In this document: positions 1 through 10,804 of the stretch, piece by piece
Position numbering within the stretch: the stretch's first letter is position 1
How the letters are laid out: each line of letters starts with the position of its first letter
From: Straminergon stramineum
Taxonomy: Eukaryota > Streptophyta > Bryopsida > Hypnales > Calliergonaceae
Reading direction: 5' to 3'
Length of the DNA stretch: 64,000 nucleotides
NCBI GenBank assembly: GCA_963920665.1
Contig: OY987266.1
Coordinates: 13,459,001-13,523,000, forward strand
Notes under the pieces: generated by a model
What the model saw: the letters and a program-made list of their open reading frames with translations, nothing else
What the model was told of the DNA's origin: nothing
Database searches by the model: none
Translations under genes and position numbers: made by a program

Positions 1-284
1 TTATGTTTTCACTATGCCTATGTTTTAGGAGTTCATGAAGCCCCCTAAAAAAAAAGAAATGATCCACCAAAAAAAAAATGACATTGAAGTAGATTGGAAG
101 AATTTTAGGAATGAAGAAAAAAATATGGAGTGTTGGAGTGACTTGGAATATGGCATATGAAATATGAAATATGAAATGGAAATATGTAAAAGCATATTAA
201 TTTAGCATATGTAAATCCAATTTGCGTCCTGACGATTCCGTCCACGCCCTGCATGTTGTAGAATCCATGTGGCATCCACGTGGC
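1..284. other. AT-rich sequence, no gene seen
   Basis: Simple AT-rich DNA with a run of ATATGAAATATGAAAT-like low-complexity repeats near 155-190. No coding potential is visible. The last ~20 bases (GTGGCATCCACGTGGCC) resemble sequence near 17450; see findings. Confidence 0.5.
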
Positions 285-1472
285 CTATTTTTCTGTTTTC
301 ATGAAGTCAACTTTGTGTTGACTGTATCGGATGGGCGAGACCTCTAACGGACGTCCCGGACGGACAAACGGGCGAACCGGACGTTTGTCTACTATGACAA
401 CCATGACCTTGACATCCTTTACCCAGTCTTCCAAAAGCAAGTCCAAAATGTGTGCTACGCATCCTTGGGTATACATGTGAGGATATTTCTCTTGTAACGC
501 CTTCAAAGTCCCCGTCATGACAGCGGCATTCTTCGTACATAGTTGGACAATGTTTTTGGGGCCAACCTCTTTTATGTATTGCACCATCATATTGGTTGTG
601 TATGCAATGTCCTTCTTCTCCCTTGTGGTGTCCACCGATCCAAGAAACACATCCCCCGCAGGACACACGAGCATGAAATTTAGTAATGGACGGCTATTAG
701 TATCAGACCAACCATCCGAACAGATAGTCGCTCCATAAACTTCGATAGAGTGCTTTGTTCGCTCAGTGACGATTTTAGAAACACTTTCTTTCTTTGGCTC
801 TATCATTCTTGTACGCAAAGCATTGTATGAGGGCGGTTGGTATCGTAGTCCTGATGCAGCTGTCTCTTTCACTGCTTTCACAAAGGCAGGATGGTGTGCA
901 ACATTGAACGCGATGCTAGCCTCATAAAAAAAGGAAGCCCACATGGTATCTAACTTTGCTCTCGTGCTACTTTGTAATGCCTCATCCATGCTAGTTTGCC
1001 TAGAAATGGAAGGGTTATTCCTCCTTCTCAAAATTGTTTGAGGAGTGGAATCTACTGAATCTGTAATAGGGAGCATTGGTTCATTCGTAGCACTAGGCTC
1101 CTCTGACCTCTCCCTATCCCCCTCCAACATAGGCTCAACCACAGTCTCATCTACAACATCAAATTTTGGAACCTCCTCATGCATTTGTTCAAAGCTCATT
1201 TCCTTCGGAACAACCCCACCACAAGTCCTAAACTTTTGCAATACTGCCCATGGGATTTTCTTACATCGCTCTGATGCAGTCCTACCGCCAAATCCAAAGT
1301 GACAAAATGCCCGCTTTCGTACAAATACGGAGGTCCACCCACAGAAAACACATGTTCGTGTGTTTCCCGCAAATTGACGATCAATGTCTACAACCAACCA
1401 AGGGTCCCACTCCTTCGTGGCTCTCCTTGTATCGTTAATGGTAGTCCTCCTCCCCTCACCCCGACTAGCCAT
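285..1472 (-). CDS. Truncated hAT-type transposase (zinc-finger + DUF659)
   Basis: A 395-residue uninterrupted reading frame. Residues ~40-75 carry a Cys/His cluster (CVFCGW, then H and C) like a BED-type zinc finger, which binds transposon ends. Residues ~215-350 match the DUF659 domain of plant hAT transposases: an SYNALRTRM start, CSDGWSD, and a CTKNAAVM stretch where family members usually have TDNAANM. The catalytic core and the C-terminal hAT dimerisation region are missing. After residue ~355 the frame runs into an Arg/Pro-rich stretch (RPVRPFVRPGRP) that looks like translated repeat, so the protein is truncated or a 3' exon is lost. The start at 1472 gives MASRGEGRR, a plausible N-terminus. 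A CpG-rich array (1735-2120) and an AGTATAAAGC box (1696-1705) lie just upstream on the same strand. Family assignment is good; activity is very unlikely. Confidence 0.75.
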   Translation of the reverse strand: MASRGEGRRTTINDTRRATKEWDPWLVVDIDRQFAGNTRTCVFCGWTSVFVRKRAFCHFGFGGRTASERCKKIPWAVLQKFRTCGGVVPKEMSFEQMHEEVPKFDVVDETVVEPMLEGDRERSEEPSATNEPMLPITDSVDSTPQTILRRRNNPSISRQTSMDEALQSSTRAKLDTMWASFFYEASIAFNVAHHPAFVKAVKETAASGLRYQPPSYNALRTRMIEPKKESVSKIVTERTKHSIEVYGATICSDGWSDTNSRPLLNFMLVCPAGDVFLGSVDTTREKKDIAYTTNMMVQYIKEVGPKNIVQLCTKNAAVMTGTLKALQEKYPHMYTQGCVAHILDLLLEDWVKDVKVMVVIVDKRPVRPFVRPGRPLEVSPIRYSQHKVDFMKTEK

Positions 1473-1695
1473 ATTGTTCCTCGCCTATGAGTTCTTCAAA
1501 CAATATTATCCTATGAATCAAAGCCTTGATTTACAAAAAAGAATGGCAAAGCCACTTGCTTTGCACGGTCTTTTAAACCACACAAACCAAGTCGTTGCCC
1601 TCCAAAGACCCAAACATCCGCAAGAAGCCTCTTTCGAAGATTCAAGGCAAGAGTTCATCCCTGAAGTAAGGTGAAAACCACAGTCCGGGCCTTCA

Positions 1696-2120
1696 GCTTT
1701 ATACTACCGTCCTGCTAGTACCGCAAGTCGCCCCTTGAGAGCCAGAATGGGTTCAGGAAACGGGCGACCTCGTAACAGGCACACTCGCCCATGGGCGACT
1801 GCGGGTCGACAGTTTGCACTAGGAGCGCGCATGCAGATCAAAGGGCGACTGCGGGTCCAAGGGGGGCGACTTCGGGTCGAAAAAGAGGCGACTGCAGGTA
1901 AAAGGGGCGAGTGCGGGTGGAAGGGGGGGCGACTGCGAGTAGAAAGAGGCGACTGCGGGTCTCAAGGGGGCGACTGCGGGTAGAAAGAGGCGACTGCGGG
2001 TCTGGGGGGGGCGACTACGGGTCTAGGGGGGGTGACTGCGGGTCTACGGGAGGCGACTGCAGGTAGAAGGGGGTGACCACGTGTCTCAAGAGGCGACTTC
2101 GGGTACTTGAAGGGTGACCG
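1696..2120 (-). promoter_or_regulatory. CpG-rich repeat array 1 with TATA-like box, upstream of hAT gene
   Basis: About 20 degenerate copies of a 12-14 bp unit (GCGACTGCGGGT and variants such as GCGACTTCGGGT) spaced by G-runs, in otherwise AT-rich DNA. On the minus strand the array ends about 225 bp before the hAT start codon, after CGGTACTAGC (1713-1722) and AGTATAAAGC (1696-1705). The same arrangement precedes the other intronless genes in this part of the window, so a promoter role is inferred. Variants mostly differ at CpG sites (CG to TG or CA), as expected for methylated DNA. Confidence 0.55.
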
Positions 2121-3000
2121 CGCTTACGCTTTAGGACCCAAGGCCATTTTTGTTATCCCGTTAGCGTTCCATCGATGAGTTTCTAGATGAAAGTCATCCT
2201 AGTTTAGATAGAGATTTTATTAAACCCTAAATGCTATCCAAGGGTTCGACGTGGTATTTATAGATACTTTAAAAAAAGATTTTCGGGAGTATGGTCATAG
2301 ACTTAAAGAATGCAATTTTTTTTTTAAACAACTACATGAAGGGAAGCTCATTTCAAATCCATTCCAACAAACTTAATAAAAAATAAATAGAATTAGCTTG
2401 TACTCAAATGTGGAAAAAATTAAGAACTTTCTCTTTCAAATTAAAAAGAAAAATGGGGGACAACATTGGTTGATCAAACCATATACATGGAATCCACAAC
2501 TCAAAATGTATAACTTCCATTTCTCTATCAATTCCAAAAGTATTCTTTTGAGTACCTTTTTATGATGTTTTTTCCCAAATTATAAATCTCAAGAAGAGTC
2601 CATACATTCATGAGGTGAAGGGCATGGGAATGTTGTCATTTACAATATGTTCAAACCATATATTAAAATACAGAAAAATGCAAACATATAAACTTATATT
2701 GAAACTCTCATGGATGATGCAGCTTAAATTTATTGAGGGTTCTTTGTGTAGACTCAAAGTTACTAGAATTCTTTTTTTTTTTAAAACACTACACAAATTT
2801 AACAAGAAATTAACATTCACATAACTTGAAATCATCAAAATTTGTCAAAAATTCAAATGTTTGGATCCAAATGCAATCACATTTTCATACAGAAAAAATA
2901 AAAATAAACATTCTTGTATTTCAACAAAAATAAGGACAAAGCCTTTTTCTTCATATATCTTGGAAGAAGTACATAGTCATAAAAGAAACAAGAGCCACCT
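2121..3000. other. AT-rich intergenic sequence
   Basis: No convincing gene, RNA or repeat structure seen. Short open frames in both directions are low-complexity and unsupported. Confidence 0.5.
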
Positions 3001-3003
3001 AAT

Positions 3004-4563
3004 TTATACTCCATCCATTTCCCCTTGTTCTTCCCTTTTCTTCTTTTCCAATTCTATTTGGGCTCTTGCCACTCTCTCTTCCCTCTTCAAAAGAGTCAGG
3101 TCATGGTTCCACATCTTATTTTGGATCCACCACTTCTTGAACAATGACATGAAACTGATGTGTGCCTTCAGCCACGACATCTTTTCCTCCAACTTCTGTT
3201 CCAATCTTTTCACAAACGCTAACTTCATCTTCAACTTCTCTATTTCTGTAGTGGATGACAAATCTTCAACATCCACAAACAATGAATCCAATTGCAACGA
3301 CCGGTCAATAGTATTTGCATCCTTCATCTCCTTCAAGCGGTTCAATGTCGATCTTGCCTTTTCCACACCTCCTTTTTCAATGGCAAGGTTGTTTTCTTCC
3401 ATCCTACATTTTCCCATTATTGTTTGAAGTCATTCATCCATAACAGGATTGACATTTGAACTGGAACCTCCATCTTCTCCCTTATTGAACTTGAGGTAAA
3501 ATTGTTCCAATTGTTCCATTTCTCTTTGTTGGGCTGCCAAACGAGTTTGTCTAGCTTGAATTAGTTCTTTGAGGGTGCCCACATCCTCAACCTGAATCTC
3601 TTGTGCGCTTCACTTCTCGATGATCTCACACTCCCTTTCTTTTTCTTCAAGATCCTTTAAAAGCATCTCCAACTCCACTTTATAGGATTCTTTCGTCCGC
3701 CGTTTATTGTCTTCTCCAAGTACACCTTGATGTTCTTGTTCCATTTCACGCAATCCTTCCATGGAAGGCAAATTCATCAAGGTCAAAGGAATCTCTTTTT
3801 CGGCTTCACTCTCCCCATCCAACCTATCTTCATTAATTTCTTGCAAGCGAGCTTGCACGTAATGGAACACTTCGTCATCTTTGGGACGATGGACCCCTAT
3901 CGGTTCCACAGACATAAAAGGTTCTCCATCCGTTGGTGTGGTCCGTTGCATGTTGCCTTCTTCGGATACCACCAATGCTAAGTTTTCTTCCATTGATATA
4001 TCTTCCATCCTATCCCTAGGTTCAGGCAATGGCTCTTCATCGGAGTCCAATTCTCCAGTTGACGTTGACCAAACATAATCCTCATCTGCCACTCCTTCTA
4101 TAATGTTCTTTTTGGAACCTAGCCCATCCCGAGGATTATTTGAAGGACCCGCTCTTGGAATGTCTTTTGTATTTGGAAGCATGACATTCTTGGATGTCTT
4201 GAAGGTCATCCAATCTACCATTTTCCCCAATTGTAACTTTGCATATACCATTTGGCATATGCCCATTGAGACTTCGCTCCGTGGAATTTTTCGCTTTCCG
4301 TACAATGCTCGGTACACTTCAATACATCTCTGGACAAATGCATCATCCTTGCAGTAATGAAGATTTGCTTGGTTTTGCTTCACATGGTGAATGTGTCGAT
4401 GGTAAGGGAATAGCTTGTTGATATGGCACCAATCCACAAAGAACTTGCAAGTCGTCAAGGTCCAATTGGAATTTACATGACGCCATCCCTGATATGCCTT
4501 AGCCGCTGGGTCAAGAAGGGCGCATCGTTGCCTGCTACGGCGATCTCCTTTCTTCTTCATCAT
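3004..4563 (-). pseudogene. W-C-H-I family gene, copy A (N-terminal domain + coiled coils), two in-frame TGA stops
   Basis: One minus-strand frame of 519 codon positions from ATG at 4563 to TAA at 3004, broken only by two TGA codons (near 3610 and 3430). Residues ~20-135 form a domain shared with the genes at 11465 and 14188-16683: a basic start, A.QGWR, then DWCHINKLFPYHRH, NLHYCKDDAFVQRCIEVY and a VDW end. An acidic linker follows. The distal half is strongly charged and heptad-like (coiled coil), ending in KREERVARAQIELEKKK. I do not recognise the domain and give no function. Both stops read as CGA to TGA in context (EK-stop-SAQE and DE-stop-LQTI). Upstream on the same strand are TATA-like and conserved core elements and a CpG-rich array. 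It could instead be a shorter intact 317-residue protein ending at the first TGA. Confidence 0.65.
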
Positions 4564-4697
4564 CTTGTCGTGTCACTCTAGCATAAAGAGAACTAGACTT
4601 TTGTGGATAATATAACCGAAGAAATGAATTTGTAAACGTGGAAGCCACAACACGTGTAGATGCCCAAACTTCCAACCCATGAACCGGCAGTCAGATG

Positions 4698-5230
4698 CTT
4701 CAAGGCGGATGAAAGGCGCGATGCGACGAAGGAAGTGACGCCTTGGGAATCTAGTATCCCCTTAAATACCCGAAGTCGCCTAGGGCGTGTGCGGAAAGAG
4801 GGGGTGTGCGGGTCTTGGGCGACCGCGGGTCTGGGTCCCACTGTTCAGAAACTACCATTCAAGAAAAATTAGAGTTTCTGGAAGGAGACCTCGGGTGCAG
4901 GGTGACCACGGGTATAGGAGGGCGGTTGCATATAGGGCGACCACAGGTCTTTTCCTAGGCGACCTCGGGTAATGGGGCGACCGCGGGTACAGGGGGCGGC
5001 TGCATATAGGGCGACCGTAGGTCATTTCCTAGGCGACCGCGGGTAATGGGGCAACCGCGGGTACAGGGGCGGCTGCATATAGGGCGACCATAGGTCATTT
5101 CTTGGGCGACCGCGGGTAATGGGGCGACCGTGGGTCTCAAATTCCAAAAGGTCTTCCCCAGTTCAAGACGATGGGAGCGGCTGTGTATGGGGCGACCTCG
5201 GGTCAAGGGCGACCGCGGGTCAGGGGCGCC
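4698..5230 (-). promoter_or_regulatory. CpG-rich repeat array 2 with TATA-like box and core element, upstream of copy A
   Basis: Degenerate GCGACCGCGGGT units from ~4780 to 5230. Within them is a ~74 bp higher-order repeat: a GGCGG(C/T)TGCATATAGGGCG phrase recurs at about 4921, 4995 and 5069. On the minus strand the array leads into GGGTATTTAAG (4761-4771) and, 49 bp on, TCATCCGCCTTGAAG (4698-4712), 135 bp before the copy A start. The same order and spacing precede the kinase and copy B. Confidence 0.6.
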
Positions 5231-5399
5231 AAAAAACATGAGTTTGAGTTTCCGCCCTAACAAATTGGAGGGAAGGTGTTCAAACTTTTCAAGTACCGCT
5301 CCCCCCCTTTTCTAAGGATTAACTCCAGAAAATCCTAAGACAGAGGCATTCAATACTAAGTGATCAAAAGTTAATTAAGTAATAAAGAAAGAGAATTGG

Positions 5400-6110
5400 T
5401 TGATGAAGTGGAGATTTGGAAAAGCCCTTCTTCCTAACATTTTATTTCTTCTTCATCCATCCATGTGGTCATGTAAAATTCAACGTAACCATTTCCTACT
5501 TTAATTTTTGGAGGGAGTACATTAAAAGGAGACCTTTCCTTGTGGGGGGAAACAATGTACAAATAAAATACTGAAACTGTGGGATGCATGAAGAGAAATC
5601 TTTTTATCTACATCAAAAGTGGTTTTAAAAAATGGAGACTTGGGAAAGCTCTTCTCCTTGACATTTTCTTTTTCCGCATGCTCATGTAAAATTCAACATG
5701 ACCATTTCCTATTTTAATTTTTAGAGGGAGTACATTTGGAGGAGACCTTCTCTTTGGGGGAAATGAATAAATGATGTACAAAAATAATACTAACACCGTG
5801 AGATGCATGAAGAAAAAATCTTTTGATCTCCATAAGAAGTGGTTTTTAAAAATGGAGGCTTGGGGAAGCTCTTCTCCTTCACAATTTTTTTTTCTTCGTG
5901 CTCATGTAAAATTCAACATGACCATTTCCTATTTTAATTTTTAGAGGGAGTACATTTGGAGGAGACATTCCCTTTGGGGGGAAACGATGTACAAAAAAAA
6001 TATTAACACCATGAGATGCATGAAGAATAAATCTTTTGATCTATATAGGAAGTGGTTTTTAAAAATGGAGACTTGGGGAAGCCCTTCTCCTCGTCATTTC
6101 ATTTTTCATC
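5400..6110. repeat. Tandem repeat, ~220 bp unit, three copies plus a partial
   Basis: Phrases such as TGGAGACTTGGG, AAAATTCAACATGACC and GAGGGAGTACATT recur with unit starts at about 5408, 5632, 5851 and 6065 (spacings 224, 219 and 214). The units are AT-rich and non-coding. Confidence 0.8.
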
Positions 6111-6390
6111 TTCAAACATAGGAATTTCAATAGGGGCCTCCTCTTAATACATCAAGGGGATTTAAAACACATTTGAAGGGGTGAATGAATATTGAATTTA
6201 TTGAAGATTAAAAAGTTCGGAAATGACACTTTCAGTGGTTTATATCTTACAAGTGCAAGGTTTAAGAGTTCAAACTTTTTTATGACATATAATGAAAAGC
6301 AAATCACATATGTTTATCATTTTATCCACCCTAAGAAATAGAAGTACATTACTTTTGGGGTGGCATACATGGAGAAGGTCCATGGTTTTT

Positions 6391-6430
6391 CTATAGGGTT
6401 TAGGGTATAGGGTTAGGGTTTAGGGTTTGG
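6391..6430. repeat. Short interstitial telomere-like tract (TTTAGGG type)
   Basis: A degenerate run of TAGGGTTTAGGGTATAGGG units, the plant-type telomere repeat. It is short and imperfect, so it is an interstitial relic and not a chromosome end. Confidence 0.7.
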
Positions 6431-6639
6431 AAAACCCTCTTCAATTTATCTAATTAGTCTTACTATAATTCTGTATTTATAGACTGATTTTGTAGTATTA
6501 ACTAGCTACCAACATTGAAGGACAGGTCAGTTGTAGTCAATGAAAGATGCAATTAAGTTTGACTTCATTAATGTTGGAGATGGCTCACATCTTCTGCTAC
6601 GTTGGTTTCTGGACTGGCATGACTTTAAGATAGAGGCGA

Positions 6640-7110
6640 TTGCTGGTGGGGGGCGAGTTCAGGTCCTGGGCGACCACGGGTGGGCGCTTGGTTTCCTGGC
6701 TTGCTGTTGTTGAGTCCAATTCGGTGGAATGGGGCGACTGCGGGTGGGGGGTGAGTTCAGGTCCTGGGCGACCGCGGGTGGGGGCGACTTCAAGTCCTGG
6801 TGGTTTCGAGGCCAATTTGGTGGATTGGGGGCGAGTTCAGGTCCTGGGCGACTGTGGGTGGGGGCGCGGTCTTCTGTTTTGGTGGTTTCGAGCCTAATTT
6901 GGTGGATGGGGGGGGGGGCGACTGCGGGTGGGGGCGCGGTCTTCTGTTTTGGTGGTTTCAAGCCTAATTTGGTGGATGGGAGGGGCAACTACAGGTGGGG
7001 GGCGAGTTCAGGTCCTAAGCGACCATGGGTGGGGCGACTTTAGGTCTTGGTGGTTTCGAGCCCAATTTCGTGGATTGGGGGGCGACCGCGGGTGGGGGCG
7101 TGCCTTCCAA
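6640..7110. repeat. CpG-rich repeat array 3, no gene attached
   Basis: The same GCGACCGCGGGT-type units as the other arrays, mixed with a longer phrase (GGTGGTTTCGAGCC and AATTTGGTGGATTGGGG) repeated every ~80-100 bp. No coding frame follows on either side, so this is either an orphan promoter whose gene is lost or an independent satellite. Long open frames through it are artefacts of GC-rich repetition. Confidence 0.7.
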
Positions 7111-7204
7111 TCCAAAGAAGTTTTAATAAGTATAACGAGTTCAACTTTTAACATCCAAGAACAAGTCACTTCATTAGGACCTTGGGGTCTTCAAGGCATC
7201 TTCG

Positions 7205-7322
7205 GGTGATGCATGGAAGGTATTGGCTTCCTGGAAGTCATTGTTCTTTTGGAGGTCTCGGGTTCGATCCCCAATGAGATCAATTTGGTTTGGTTCTTGT
7301 AGCCAACCGACAAAAAAAAAAA
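7205..7322 (+). mobile_element. Candidate tRNA-derived SINE
   Basis: A consensus pol III B box GGTTCGATCC lies at 7261-7270. A partial A box (TGGCTTCCTGG, 7224-7234) sits 27 bp upstream, and an 11 bp A-tail is at 7312-7322. This is the layout of a short tRNA-derived retroposon. I see no clear target-site duplication, and the A box is weak. Confidence 0.5.
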
Positions 7323-7361
7323 GACGTCAAGCTAATTCCCTGTGGTATGTAGGAGGGAAGG

Positions 7362-7538
7362 TGATTTGATTCTCAAAGTCTAGGGGATGGTCCATGAGAG
7401 TTATAAGAAATCAGTATTGAATTTCGGACAGAAATGTATGTGGTGCAACCTTGCACCTCATACATCTCCATTCTAAATTCAATACTGACCGTCTCAACCC
7501 TCATAGTACATCTCCGAAATCTTAGGAATCAAATGATG
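7362..7538. repeat. Foldback hairpin, ~88 bp arms with almost no loop
   Basis: Left arm 7362-7449 and right arm 7451-7538 are imperfect inverted copies. The best paired parts are TCAGTATTGAATTT and GGTGCAA around the centre. A MITE or a small-RNA precursor is possible. I see no gene here. Confidence 0.65.
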
Positions 7539-8570
7539 TTTCTTGCTCACCTATCAGAGTGACCAAACTTGACGTTTTGTCTCTTTGGAGAGAGATTATT
7601 TTTTGTATACAAAAGTTGAAGTAAACCTTGGATAGCTTTTACAAGAACATATTGAATGTCCTCCATAGAATATTTAGCCAAAGAAATTGTACATTGTATA
7701 AGGATTTGCATGTGACAGTTCTTCATCTTTAAACGATGGGGTGGCTAATTTTGAGTCCATAAATGATAGAAACTCTCTATATAGGATAGAAGAGCATCTC
7801 ATCATCTTGTAAATTTTGTAGTGTAAGAAGGGGTGGTCCTCCTTGGAAAGTTTACTTCTGAAGACCGCATCTATAATTTGTAACTTAACAATTTACAACA
7901 TCTAAGAAGGATGATTTTGAAGGTGTCCCACTTGTCCATTTAGAAATTTATTGTATCTTGTGGGTGACCAATTTTGAAGGATTGGCATGCAAAAAAAAGA
8001 AATGATAGCATTCAAACACCCTTGATGGTTTGAACAATGTCTTCATGAAGGATAACAATCTTTTGACTTGATGTGCATATGCTTCATTTATTGTTCATTT
8101 CAATGTGCTCTGCAACATGTATATTTGCATTTATGACCTCTTCCACCCCAAAAGGGTTTAGGGTTGTGTAAAAAAGCCAAATTCATGTTCATTGTAGAGC
8201 AAACTTGAAGAAATTAGAAAAAGACTTTGGACACTTCTAAAGTAACCTCTATAATATTATTATGCAAAGGTAGAATGTAAGTATTTCAAGTTCTCCCTTT
8301 TTGTTTCAATAGAAGTCAATCATGTCCCGTACTTTTATATTTTTGATTCCCTTTTTCCGTTTTGACCCATTCCTTTTTTTTCTTTGTGAACATTGTAGAC
8401 ATATATTTGGAACCATAAAGAAACAAGTCAAAATCTAATTCCACATTCTAGACCATATTATAGTGGTCTTATGATTTTATTTGAAAGCAAGTGAAATAGA
8501 AGTGGGAAGTTGTAATGCTAATGTTTCTACCCCATATGAAGGTTTCTTTTAGCTATTATTTAGGATGGTC
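7539..8570. other. AT-rich intergenic sequence
   Basis: No gene or structured repeat recognised in this ~1 kb. Confidence 0.5.
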
Positions 8571-8579
8571 CATCCTTTT

Positions 8580-8850
8580 TGGACCCGCGGTCGCCCAGGA
8601 CCATCGGTCGCCCCTACACGAATGGTCGCCTCCATCCGTGAGGACCTCTGTAACCCATAGTCGCCCCTTTCCGCGGTCGCCCCAACCCGCAGTCGCCCCT
8701 CCCGCGGTCGCCTCCATACCCGCGGTCGCCCGTTTCGCATGCGCCAGACCTGCACGCGCCCCAAGGCGACCTCGGGTACTTAAGCGGTTGCCCAGACCCG
8801 CGGTCGCCATTCTTGGTCTTGCGCATTGGCTTTCATCCACCTTGAAGTGG
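8580..8850 (+). promoter_or_regulatory. CpG-rich repeat array 4, TATA-like box and core element, upstream of the kinase
   Basis: Here the unit is read as ACCCGCGGTCGCC (complement orientation relative to array 2), so its direction relative to the gene is preserved. GGGTACTTAAG lies at 8774-8784, and TCATCCACCTTGAAGTGG lies at 8833-8850, 49 bp downstream. The kinase ATG at 8955 is about 105 bp further on. Probable core promoter plus 5' UTR start; inferred from recurrence at the neighbouring genes. Confidence 0.6.
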
Positions 8851-8954
8851 CTGAATGCGTGCTCGTGGATCAAGGTGATTTCAGAAGGGGAAGTTTTTGC
8901 CCATTTTTCTCTCCAAGTTCAAGTCAAGAACGCCTCGTTTATCAAAAGAGGACC

Positions 8955-10544
8955 ATGTCTACTTCAAAGGAAGGAAGTAGTATAGGTTGGATATCGGCTT
9001 GGGACAAGGACCTTGATAATCCTGTAGCATTTGTTGTAGATATAACTACCAAGGAGGTAATTGGGGGTGTCGGACCATCCAAGACAAAGAAGTCCAAGAT
9101 AGCACATGATAAGGACCCTACCTATCCTCCAGCACGATATACGACCTATGCGCATGAGGCTTGTCTCCAATGGTATGAGGAAAAAAGTGTACAATATTTG
9201 GAGAGGAAATACTTGAGAAATAAAGAGGTAGGCATCCAATCCTTGAAGGATGAGTTGGAGGAATTTATTACAAGGAAATGCAAGGAATCTTCGGACTATG
9301 CAGATGTGGATGAAGTGTATTTCAACCAATGGAAAACGTGGATTGGCAATTGCCTACAAATTGGTATATTCAACACCAAGAAGTTGATGCTTGAGTTGCG
9401 ACCTATAGTGCCTGGATTTGGAGAAACGGATAGGGCCCAAGAGTTTCGTGAGAAGATGGATTCGTGGCAAATTGCAGCAAAAAGATTATCAAGGTCTGAA
9501 GCTAGGGGTATGGGGTGGCAGACGGATGCATTGAAGGCTGCATTTACAAGAGATAGTGGTTCATGTATCATGTGGGTCTACTCAGAGGCCAAGGTGGTCC
9601 CACTTACTGGATTTTACCGTCAAGGAGGATATGCAAAGGTGCGCAAGGTACGCATTGAAGGGATGTCCACGATCCCAGCGCATGTACATTTTGCGGGGAA
9701 ATTGTCAAAGCAAAGGAACAAACGCGATGCGAGGGTGGAACGGTCAGTGGAGGCTTTGGTATGCCCGTTGAATCATCCAGCCATTATTAAATTCCTAGCT
9801 GTCCATGACCAAACAATGGAAGCATACACTTTGTGGTGGAATGGTGGTAATTTCAAAGAGTTGCTTCATTGGAATGAGAAGGTGGTGCCGCATGCAGAAT
9901 GGCATGAAATCAAGTTGGTCAAGCAACTTACAGGCCAACAACAAAAAGAAATTAGCCTCTTTCGAAGACACAAGGCAAAGCTGGCGTGGGCCCTAGTTTA
10001 TGTGACAAGTCTTGTGCACAATGCTGGGGTGCTGCACAATGACTTGTCACCTGTGAACATATTGTTGCATTATCCCCCCTTCTCGGACGAAGAGATCAAC
10101 ATTGGGATTTGTGATTGGGGAATTGCAAGTTGTATTCAAAAAGGAGCTCCCTCGCATTTTGGATATGAAAAACAGGAAAAACTTGATGCTGAGAGGATGG
10201 GCCGTTGGTGGGCAACTCCAGAGTTGTTCTATTTTTTGGGGCCAGAGGGTTCAGATATGAGTTTAGATGTGATGAAAGCGACCTACAAATATTCGGTGAA
10301 GTCCGACTCTTATTCCATTGGAAAGTTGACCCAACGCATGAACATAGAACACATGGTTGAATACGACAAGGACTTATTTAGAAATCATGAGTCATCAAGG
10401 TACTTTGCCATGAAGTTACATGAACTAGTTGATGCTGATGTTAACAAAAGACCAACATGTGCGCAAGTGGTGGACCTCCTCATGGGTAAACCATGGTTCA
10501 TGAAACCACCCGAATTTGTCTTTCGGGACTCTGTCCTCTCATAG
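8955..10544 (+). CDS. Intronless protein kinase, intact
   Basis: A 529-residue frame from ATG 8955. An in-frame extension to 8826 exists, but it would begin inside the promoter core element. The first ~220 residues are an unrecognised N-terminal region. The kinase domain follows: loop QGGYAKV (~223-229), a candidate ATP lysine in FAGK (K249), catalytic loop HNDLSPVNILL (D363, N368), metal-binding DWG (D387) in place of DFG, and a TPE motif at ~421-423 in place of APE. HRD is HND, so it is a non-RD kinase. All catalytic residues are present, which suggests an active enzyme transferring phosphate from ATP. The C-terminal lobe ends near RPTCAQVVDLL. It is the only gene of this cluster besides the hAT fragment with no internal stop. 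The substrate is unknown. It shares its promoter type with the three W-C-H-I genes. Confidence 0.8.
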   Translation: MSTSKEGSSIGWISAWDKDLDNPVAFVVDITTKEVIGGVGPSKTKKSKIAHDKDPTYPPARYTTYAHEACLQWYEEKSVQYLERKYLRNKEVGIQSLKDELEEFITRKCKESSDYADVDEVYFNQWKTWIGNCLQIGIFNTKKLMLELRPIVPGFGETDRAQEFREKMDSWQIAAKRLSRSEARGMGWQTDALKAAFTRDSGSCIMWVYSEAKVVPLTGFYRQGGYAKVRKVRIEGMSTIPAHVHFAGKLSKQRNKRDARVERSVEALVCPLNHPAIIKFLAVHDQTMEAYTLWWNGGNFKELLHWNEKVVPHAEWHEIKLVKQLTGQQQKEISLFRRHKAKLAWALVYVTSLVHNAGVLHNDLSPVNILLHYPPFSDEEINIGICDWGIASCIQKGAPSHFGYEKQEKLDAERMGRWWATPELFYFLGPEGSDMSLDVMKATYKYSVKSDSYSIGKLTQRMNIEHMVEYDKDLFRNHESSRYFAMKLHELVDADVNKRPTCAQVVDLLMGKPWFMKPPEFVFRDSVLS

Positions 10545-10800
10545 GATTTGATGTAATAGTTTTCTAGCGGGAATAGTAACATTGGCCACCTTTTGTGTAT
10601 CTCATTTTGGAAAAGCAATGCAAGTGTATAAACTATTTTTAATGTGAAGTGCATGTTTGGACCCAAAATATTGAGTATTGTACATACACATCACCTACTT
10701 GCATGCATTTGGGTTTGAATATGAATTCTTTGCATGGTTCATTTGGAGGTAAGTCAATCTAATTGTTAAGGCAATCTAATTTCACTATTCAGTGAAGGTA
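10545..10800. other. Kinase 3' flank
   Basis: AT-rich sequence after the TAG stop. No recognisable feature and no obvious polyadenylation signal. Confidence 0.4.
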
Positions 10801-10804
10801 TGTG

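Noticed and set aside
2861..3427. 188-codon plus-strand frame
   Set aside because: Antisense to the coiled-coil end of copy A; low-complexity Ser/Phe/Asn composition.
6391..6430. True telomere
   Set aside because: Only a few degenerate units, with complex sequence and genes on both sides.
6597..8985. Long Pro/Arg/Gly-rich open frames through the CpG-rich arrays (for example 6597-6815, 6659-6988, 8549-8985)
   Set aside because: Frames are open in several phases on both strands at once because of GC-rich repetition; no domain is seen.
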